The translations under genes were made by a program, and so were the position numbers. A stretch of 7,408 nt of DNA from JAJFVC01 sp039698075 (GTDB taxonomy: Bacteria; Planctomycetota; Planctomycetia; Pirellulales; Thermoguttaceae): contig JBDKTJ010000136.1 of assembly GCA_039698075.1 (NCBI GenBank), positions 1-7,408 on the forward strand. Direction: 5' to 3'. The notes below the pieces were generated by a model that ran no database searches, was not told where the DNA came from, and worked only from the letters and a program-made list of their open reading frames with translations. How positions within the stretch are numbered: the first letter of the stretch is position 1; every line of letters begins with the position of its first letter. Below are positions 1 through 5,084 of the stretch, piece by piece.

Positions 1-2500
1 GGTCGATCGTCTGGAACGGATCGGCCTCCAAAATGTTCTTGTCGAGGTAATCGCCCAAGAACCCGCCGATGTCGTCCCGGCTGAACCCGAAGCTCATCTG
101 CGTCAGGTCGTTCGTGCCGAACGAGAAAAATTGGGCCGTCTTGGCCATCCGATCGGCCAGCAAGCAGGCCCGCGGAATCTCGATCATCGTGCCGTACAGG
201 CAGGGCATCTCGACGCCCATCTGCTGCTCGACTTCCTTCTTCACGCGATCGAAAATCGCCTTGGTCGCGTCCAATTCTTTCACGTCACAGGTGACCGGGA
301 CCATCAGCTCGGGCTTCGGCGTCTTGCCGGCCTTCTTCAACTCGCTGGCGGCCTCGAAAATCGCGCGAATCTGCATCTCGGTCACTTCCGGATAGGTGAT
401 GCCAAGCCGAACGCCGCGATGACCCATCATCGGGTTGGTCTCGTGCAGGGCCTCGCCGCGCTTCTTAATCTCGGCCGGCTTGATGCCCAACGACTCGGCC
501 AACTCCTTCTGCTTGGCCGGATCTTGCGGAACGAACTCGTGCAACGGCGGATCCAACAACCGGACCGTGACCGGCAGACCGTCCATCGCTTCGAGCGTTC
601 CCTTGATGCTCTTCTTGACGAACGGGAACAACTCGGCCAACGCCGCGCGACGCTCCTCGACCGTCTTGCTCAAGATCATCTTCCGCAACAGGAACAGCGG
701 CTGATCCGACCCGGCCCCATAGAACATGTGCTCGGTGCGGAACAGTCCGACGCCCTCGGCGCCGAACCCGCGGGCCACCTTCGCGTCCTCGGGCGTGTCC
801 GAGTTCGTGCGGACGCCCAACGTGCGGAACTGCTCGACCAGCTTCATGAAGCCTTGGAAACGCGGATTCTCCGAGGCGTCCATCATTTCCAACGCGCCGG
901 CGTACACCTTGCCCTTGGTGCCGTTGAGCGTGATCATGTCGCCTTCCTTGAGCTTCACGTCGCCGACCGACATGCGCTTGGCCGCCATGTCGATCTTCAT
1001 GTCGCCGGCGCCGACGATGCAGCACTTGCCCCAACCGCGGGCCACCAACGCCGCGTGGCTGGTCATGCCGCCCCGAGCCGTCAAAATGCCCTCGGCCGCA
1101 CGCATGCCTTCGACGTCCTCCGGATTGGTTTCTTCACGGACCAAAATCACGTTCTCGCCTCGCTTGGCCGCTTCGACCGCGTCGGCCGACGTGAACACGA
1201 TCTTGCCGCACGCGCCGCCCGGTCCGGCCGGCAAGCCCGACAGAAACGCCGCGGCCTTCTTCTCGGCCGCCGGATTGATGATCGGGTGCAACAACTCGTC
1301 CAACTGCGACGGCTGCACGCGCATCACCGCAGTCTTTTCGTCGATCAACTTCTCGGCCAGCATGTCCATCGCCATGTTCAACGCGGCCGTGCCCGTGCGC
1401 TTGCCGTTGCGGCATTGCAGCATGTACAACCGGCCCTCTTGAATCGTGAACTCGATGTCCTGCATGTCGTGATAGTGCTGCTCGAGCTTCGTCCGAATGT
1501 CGTAAAGCTGCTTGTACAGCGGCGGCCATTCGGTCTCAAGCGACTTCAGGTGCTGGTTCTGCTGATTCTTCGTCTCTTCATTCAACGGGCTGGGCGTGCG
1601 GATGCCGGCCACCACGTCTTCGCCCTGGGCGTTGACCAACCACTCGCCGTAGAACTTGTTCTCGCCGGTGGCCGGGTTGCGCGAGAAAGCCACGCCCGTG
1701 GCCGACGTCTCGCCCAAGTTGCCGAACACCATGCTCTGCACGTTACAGGCCGTGCCCCAGTCGCCGGGGATGCCTTCGATCTTGCGGTAGGAAACCGCGC
1801 GGCGACCTTCCCAACTCTTGAACACCGCGCCGACCGCGCCCCAAAGTTGCTCTTGCGGATCGTCTGGGAACTCGCGGCCCAACACCTCGCGGACCTTCTC
1901 CTTGAACTGCGAGCACAGCTTCTTGAGGTCGTCCGTGGTCAAGTCGGTGTCGGAGTTGCACTTCTTCGCCTTCTTCATCTTGGCCATCAAGTGCTCAAGC
2001 TGAACGCGAATCCCCTTGCCTTCCTCCGGCTCGATGTCCTCGGCCTTCTCCATCACCACGTCCGAGTACATCATGATCAATCGGCGATACGCGTCGTACA
2101 CGAATCGCTCGTTCTTCGACTTCTCGATCAAGCCGGGAATCGTGGTCGGACAAAGCCCCACGTTCAAAACCGTCTCCATCATGCCGGGCATCGAGGTCCG
2201 GGCGCCGCTGCGGCAACTGACCAGCAACGGATTCTTCGCGTCGCCGAACTTCATCGACATCGCCGCTTCCGTCTTGGCCAAGGCCGCGGCCACTTCGCTG
2301 CGGAGCGATTGCGGAAACTGCCGCCCTTCGGCGAAAAAGACCGTGCAAAACTCGGTGCTGATCGTGAAACCAGCGGGCACAGGCAGCCCCAGCTTGGCCA
2401 TCTCGGCCAAATTGGCGCCCTTGCCGCCGAGCATGTTTTTCATCGACGCGTCGCCCTCGGTTCCCTGGGGACCGAAGAAATAAACGTACTTGGTACTCAT
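1..2500 (-). CDS. ppdK: Pyruvate, phosphate dikinase (PPDK), C-terminus cut off by the window edge
   Basis: Cytosolic enzyme that interconverts pyruvate + ATP + Pi and PEP + AMP + PPi. It reads from ATG at 2500 without a stop for 833 residues. The N-terminal ATP-grasp part shows GGKGANLAEM (K27), RSGAR (R97-R101), NVQSMVFGN just after residue 252, and LQCRNGKRTG near 363. The central phosphohistidine domain has TARGGMTSHAALVARG with catalytic His482. The C-terminal PEP/pyruvate barrel shows FRTEH (R588), VRLLDPPLHEF (R647), MIEIPRA (E774) and GTNDLTQ (N797, D798). By alignment from memory to the 874-residue Clostridium symbiosum enzyme, about 70 residues are missing, including the CGEHGGDP motif with the catalytic Cys. 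The start is supported by AAGGAA 8 bases upstream and by the usual N-terminus reaching KYVYFFG. The LQCRNGKRTG and RGWGKCC motifs resemble plant PPDK. The family assignment is very secure; the direction of flux cannot be read from sequence. Confidence 0.97.
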   Translation of the reverse strand, partial: MSTKYVYFFGPQGTEGDASMKNMLGGKGANLAEMAKLGLPVPAGFTISTEFCTVFFAEGRQFPQSLRSEVAAALAKTEAAMSMKFGDAKNPLLVSCRSGARTSMPGMMETVLNVGLCPTTIPGLIEKSKNERFVYDAYRRLIMMYSDVVMEKAEDIEPEEGKGIRVQLEHLMAKMKKAKKCNSDTDLTTDDLKKLCSQFKEKVREVLGREFPDDPQEQLWGAVGAVFKSWEGRRAVSYRKIEGIPGDWGTACNVQSMVFGNLGETSATGVAFSRNPATGENKFYGEWLVNAQGEDVVAGIRTPSPLNEETKNQQNQHLKSLETEWPPLYKQLYDIRTKLEQHYHDMQDIEFTIQEGRLYMLQCRNGKRTGTAALNMAMDMLAEKLIDEKTAVMRVQPSQLDELLHPIINPAAEKKAAAFLSGLPAGPGGACGKIVFTSADAVEAAKRGENVILVREETNPEDVEGMRAAEGILTARGGMTSHAALVARGWGKCCIVGAGDMKIDMAAKRMSVGDVKLKEGDMITLNGTKGKVYAGALEMMDASENPRFQGFMKLVEQFRTLGVRTNSDTPEDAKVARGFGAEGVGLFRTEHMFYGAGSDQPLFLLRKMILSKTVEERRAALAELFPFVKKSIKGTLEAMDGLPVTVRLLDPPLHEFVPQDPAKQKELAESLGIKPAEIKKRGEALHETNPMMGHRGVRLGITYPEVTEMQIRAIFEAASELKKAGKTPKPELMVPVTCDVKELDATKAIFDRVKKEVEQQMGVEMPCLYGTMIEIPRACLLADRMAKTAQFFSFGTNDLTQMSFGFSRDDIGGFLGDYLDKNILEADPFQTID

Positions 2501-2508
2501 CTCTAGGC

Positions 2509-2514
2509 TTCCTT
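2509..2514 (-). promoter_or_regulatory. Ribosome-binding site of ppdK
   Basis: On the minus strand this reads AAGGAA, inside GAAGGAAG, and ends 8 bases before the ATG at 2500. The spacing and core match a normal Shine-Dalgarno sequence and support that start codon. Confidence 0.75.
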
Positions 2515-2542
2515 CAGAAATTCGCGGAAAACGAAACGGGTT

Positions 2543-2571
2543 AGTCTATCAGCCGCGAAAATCAGCGTCAA
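2543..2571 (-). promoter_or_regulatory. Proximal sigma70-like promoter of ppdK (P1)
   Basis: On the minus strand the -35 box is TTGACG (2566-2571, 5 of 6 consensus bases) and the -10 box is TAGACT (2543-2548, 4 of 6), with a 17-base spacer. Transcription would start near 2536, giving a leader of about 35 bases before the ppdK start codon. The call rests only on sequence match and position, without transcript data. Confidence 0.55.
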
Positions 2572-2601
2572 GGATCCAAAGCCCGTCTGCCGGGTAGTTT
2601 T

Positions 2602-2630
2602 AATATAGCCACAAGGCATATTTCACTCAA
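2602..2630 (-). promoter_or_regulatory. Distal sigma70-like promoter of ppdK (P2)
   Basis: On the minus strand the -35 box is TTGAGT (2625-2630, 4 of 6) and the -10 box is TATATT (2602-2607, 5 of 6), with a 17-base spacer. It lies in the AT-rich part of the gap between the fucosidase stop and ppdK, about 60 bases upstream of P1. A short CCCG/CGGG hairpin (2582-2585 with 2591-2594) falls between the two promoters, so it would be in a P2 transcript but not in a P1 transcript. Confidence 0.45.
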
Positions 2631-2749
2631 AAAGTAGACATATTTCCACCCCGTCACCGATCCCAAAACAATGCGCCTGTGGAGTCGCCGCCCACGACGC
2701 TCTCGCAACGCAGCCGTAGCGGATCCCTGCGCCAACATCCGGCGGGGGG

Positions 2750-4120
2750 CTACTTCAAGAAAATCTCGACCACCGGAATCGCCACCGGCGGCTTGTCGAC
2801 CGGCAACAGCAACACCCGAGAGTTCCGCTCGCCGGCGGTCCAACGAATCTCCGACGCGTCGTGCAAAAACTGCGCATACGCCAGCTTGTCGGCCGGACCG
2901 AAAACGATCTTGCCGTCCTTCGGATATTTTAGGACGTGCAGGTACAATCGCTTCGACTGGGGGTTGTACGTCAACAACGTGCCGGCCGGGGCCGAAAACT
3001 CGTCCGGCGCCCGGGTGCAGCCGTAGATCGAGCGGCTGTTGAAGTGCATCCAATCGGCCAACCCTTGCAACCGATCTTTCGCACGGTAGTCGAACTCGCC
3101 GCGACCGGTCGGACCGACGTTCAACAGCAAATTGCCGCCGTTGGACACCGAGGTCACCAACAACGTGAGCAACTCCGGCACGCTCTTCCACGTCTTCTGA
3201 TCGCGATGGTAGCCCCACGAACCCGAAAACGTCTGACACGTTTCCCAGTCCATGTGCTTGCCCTCGAATTTCTTCCGCAACTCGGCCGCCGAGGTTTGTT
3301 CGGGCGTATCGAAATCGGCGCTGTCGGGCAGATCGAGCCGATTGTTGATGATGATGTCCGGCTGCAAGCCGCGAACCAACTCCCAAAGCCCTTTTGAGTC
3401 CCAATCGTCGCGGTTTTTGCCAAATTTCTCGGGAAATGAGTAGTCGAACCAAAGGACGTCGATCTTGCCGTAGTTGGTCAAAAGCTCGCGGACCTGGTCC
3501 TTCATGTACTGACGATACTTGGCCATGTCGCGGCCCACGTTCAGCTTGGCGAACATCGCGTCGGTGTATTGTTTCTCCTCGCAGTTGGGCCGCAGCGGAT
3601 GAATCTTGTCGATCGTGTAATCAGGATGATGCCAATCGAGCAGCGAGTAGTAAAAGCCCACCCGAAGCCCCTCGGCCCGACATGCCTCGACATACTCCTT
3701 CACCAAATCGCGGCGACACGGCGTGTTCGTCGACTTGTAGTCGGTGTATTTTGAATCGAACAGACAAAAACCCTCGTGATGCTTGGTCGTCAGCACGACG
3801 TACTTCATGCCGGCGGCCTTCGCCATCTTCGCCCATTCGCGGGGCTGATACAGATCGGGATCGAATCGCTCAAAATATTTTTGATAATCCTCGTTCGTGA
3901 TCCGCTCGTAGTTGCGCACCCATTCGTGCCGGGCGGGCAGCGCATACAATCCAAAATGGATGAACATCCCGAACCGAGCGTCGCGCCACCACGCCATGCG
4001 TTGGTCGCGTTGTTGGGCTGTTTCCGTTTTGGATACCTCCCCGCAGAGGGAGGACGCGGTCAACAAAGACACCAATGGAATTGCCAAGAAAAACGACCGG
4101 CCGAGTATGCGGGATATCAT
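2750..4120 (-). CDS. Secreted alpha-L-fucosidase, glycoside hydrolase family 29
   Basis: Predicted exported hydrolase that removes terminal alpha-L-fucose from glycans; family 29 is a retaining enzyme. Numbering is from ATG at 4120 (456 residues, TAG stop). Residues 1-27 form a signal peptide: an Arg-containing n-region, a hydrophobic core FFLAIPLVSLLTA, and probable cleavage around SSLCG. The Cys there lacks a proper lipobox, so a lipoprotein is unlikely. The catalytic barrel shows FGMFIHFGLY (His55), TTKHHEGF (His114-His115), IDVLWFDYSFPE with probable nucleophile Asp226, and WETCQTFSGSWGY near 292-304, then NGGNLLLNVGPTGRG. Residues from about 378 form a beta-rich C-terminal domain. The length is normal for the family. 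GTG at 4123 is in frame, but the ribosome-binding site fits the ATG better. The linkage preference and the acid/base residue cannot be settled by eye. It has no sulfatase or transporter neighbour here. Confidence 0.93.
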   Translation of the reverse strand: MISRILGRSFFLAIPLVSLLTASSLCGEVSKTETAQQRDQRMAWWRDARFGMFIHFGLYALPARHEWVRNYERITNEDYQKYFERFDPDLYQPREWAKMAKAAGMKYVVLTTKHHEGFCLFDSKYTDYKSTNTPCRRDLVKEYVEACRAEGLRVGFYYSLLDWHHPDYTIDKIHPLRPNCEEKQYTDAMFAKLNVGRDMAKYRQYMKDQVRELLTNYGKIDVLWFDYSFPEKFGKNRDDWDSKGLWELVRGLQPDIIINNRLDLPDSADFDTPEQTSAAELRKKFEGKHMDWETCQTFSGSWGYHRDQKTWKSVPELLTLLVTSVSNGGNLLLNVGPTGRGEFDYRAKDRLQGLADWMHFNSRSIYGCTRAPDEFSAPAGTLLTYNPQSKRLYLHVLKYPKDGKIVFGPADKLAYAQFLHDASEIRWTAGERNSRVLLLPVDKPPVAIPVVEIFLK

Positions 4121-4434
4121 CACGACCCTTTTCGAGGATTAGAGGAAGAACGGATGGAAAAATTCACGGAAAACCAAAGCGGAAAGACTTTATTATCTTA
4201 ACGGATCGTCGCCGCGTATAACAATGGCGCGAAAGCCCCGACAAGGCTTGGCCCATTTTCCAAAATCTGCTAAAAAAGCCTCCTAAACGATCGTAATGTT
4301 TAATCCGATTGCAATGTTCAGCAAAACTCTAATCAATACTTCGTTCTAAACGGTCGAAAAAGTAGTAAGGCGATCCTGGGGCTCCTAATAAGTTAACGTC
4401 TAACAAAAGTGCCTGTTGCAAGGCGGATGGCCCC
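4121..4434. other. AT-rich divergent intergenic region between the fucosidase and the response regulator
   Basis: About 310 bases without a supported gene, with many short A and T runs unlike the flanking coding DNA. It must drive transcription in both directions, but I see no convincing promoter pair. On the minus strand the best guess is TTGTCG, 18 bases, then TATACG (within 4217-4246), and a GATAAT box closer to the gene without a -35. On the plus strand several near-consensus -10 words (such as TCTAAT at 4328-4333) lack a matching -35. Small symmetries occur: AAGCC/GGCTT (4233-4237 and 4245-4249) and ATTTT/AAAAT (4255-4259 and 4262-4266). Neither is followed by a T tract typical of a terminator. 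Confidence 0.6.
4126..4132 (-). promoter_or_regulatory. Ribosome-binding site that favours the ATG start of the fucosidase
   Basis: The minus strand reads AAAAGGG ending 5 bases before ATG at 4120, but only 2 bases before the alternative GTG at 4123. The spacing favours the ATG. The protein differs by one residue either way. Confidence 0.5.
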
Positions 4435-4851
4435 ATGAAGGATTTTCGACAAGAACACCCGTTGGTGCTGGTCGTCGACGACGAACGCCAGGTATTGGAG
4501 GAAGTGACCGCGGTGCTGGCAGCCGCCAAAATCGCGTGCCACTGTTGCACCACGTCGGAGGAAGCCCTCGACGCCGTCCAAGAAGTCCCGCCCGACCTGA
4601 TCCTGTGCGACGTCAATTTGCAGGGCGAAAGCGGCCTCGACCTTTATGATCGGATTCGCAGTCGGCCCGGGCTGGAACAGGTGCCCGTCATGCTCCTGTC
4701 CGGCACGCAACTGCCCGACATCATCCGTCGCAGCCACACCGTCGGCGGCATCTACTGCCTGCGAAAACCGTTCGCTCCCAACGTCCTGGTCGAGCTGATC
4801 GACCAAGCCCTCGGTGTCCAAGAAGCCGTGACCGACGCCTGCTCTTCATAG
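4435..4851 (+). CDS. Stand-alone CheY-like response regulator receiver protein
   Basis: A 138-residue cytoplasmic receiver domain with no output domain. In a phosphorelay it would accept a phosphoryl group from a histidine kinase. All diagnostic residues are present: the acidic pair Asp15-Asp16 after the first strand (LVLVVDD), phospho-acceptor Asp59 in LILCDVNL, Ser89 in LLSGT at the switch Thr/Ser position, Tyr107 as the switch aromatic, and Lys111 in the KPF motif. The domain fills residues 9 to about 128 and leaves only a short polar tail, so action must be through a partner protein. No kinase, phosphatase or chemotaxis gene is next to it, so its partner cannot be named. ATG is preceded by a weak purine stretch (AAGGCGGA) at a somewhat long spacing. 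The gene is divergent from the fucosidase. Confidence 0.93.
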   Translation: MKDFRQEHPLVLVVDDERQVLEEVTAVLAAAKIACHCCTTSEEALDAVQEVPPDLILCDVNLQGESGLDLYDRIRSRPGLEQVPVMLLSGTQLPDIIRRSHTVGGIYCLRKPFAPNVLVELIDQALGVQEAVTDACSS

Positions 4852-4900
4852 CGTCCACCGCCAAGGCCAATCCGTCGCCCCCCACGCTCAAGGTCTGACC

Positions 4901-4921
4901 GGAAGCGCCATTCGCTTTTCC
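4901..4921 (+). terminator. Possible weak intrinsic terminator after the response regulator
   Basis: AAGCG (4903-4907) pairs with CGCTT (4913-4917) around a CCATT loop, with outer G-T or GG/CC pairing possible, followed by only a short T run (4916-4919). It lies about 50 bases after the receiver stop and before the hppA promoter candidate. The stem and T tract are short, so it may be weak or non-functional. Confidence 0.35.
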
Positions 4922-4985
4922 ACACCGTGCATTCGGCCGCCCACATTCTCCCCCCGTATGTGGCAATTCCCTGCCCATGCTGCCC

Positions 4986-5015
4986 TTGACAACCAACCTC
5001 CGCGCGCGGCATGAT
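4986..5015 (+). promoter_or_regulatory. Candidate sigma70-like promoter of hppA
   Basis: A perfect -35 hexamer TTGACA (4986-4991) is followed after 18 bases by CATGAT (5010-5015, 4 of 6 to the -10 consensus). GATAAG (5013-5018) is an alternative -10 but needs a 21-base spacer. The start of transcription would fall near 5022, giving a leader of about 60 bases. Confidence 0.45.
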
Positions 5016-5039
5016 AAGTAACTTTGTTTCTTGCAGAAT

Positions 5040-5055
5040 GTCCCCCTTGAGGGAC
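5040..5055 (+). promoter_or_regulatory. Leader hairpin upstream of hppA
   Basis: GTCCC (5040-5044) and GGGAC (5051-5055) form a perfect 5-base-pair stem with a six-base loop, followed after a few bases by the T-rich stretch at 5063-5071. It could act as a weak attenuator or simply be chance. GGGAC can also pair with a second GTCCC at 5079-5083, next to the start codon. Confidence 0.3.
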
Positions 5056-5073
5056 CGTTCAATTTTTATTTGT

Positions 5074-5079
5074 GAGGAG
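5074..5079 (+). promoter_or_regulatory. Ribosome-binding site of hppA
   Basis: GAGGAG lies 5 bases before ATG at 5085, a strong Shine-Dalgarno match that fixes this start and therefore the long N-terminal extension of the protein. Confidence 0.75.
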
Positions 5080-5084
5080 TCCCC

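Noticed and set aside
1019..1024. Cys-Cys pair (Cys493-Cys494) and other Cys residues in PPDK motifs (96, 252, 363) as a possible redox feature
   Set aside because: RGWGKCC and LQCRNGKRT are also found in plant PPDKs, so most of these are ordinary family variation; no metal-site pattern is formed.
131..2506. A 791-codon open frame on the plus strand opposite ppdK
   Set aside because: Its translation is rich in His, Leu, Arg and Gln with no recognisable domain, typical of the complement of a G/C-biased gene. The minus strand here encodes an unmistakable PPDK with all active-site motifs.
2568..3452. A 294-codon open frame on the minus strand overlapping the fucosidase in another frame
   Set aside because: Arg-rich sequence without motifs; the overlapping frame holds the GH29 catalytic residues and C-terminal domain.
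4164..4256. A 30-codon minus-strand reading frame upstream of the fucosidase, with TAGGAGG further upstream (around 4280-4286)
   Set aside because: The Shine-Dalgarno-like word is more than 20 bases from the ATG, the peptide has no features, and the frame is short enough to be chance.
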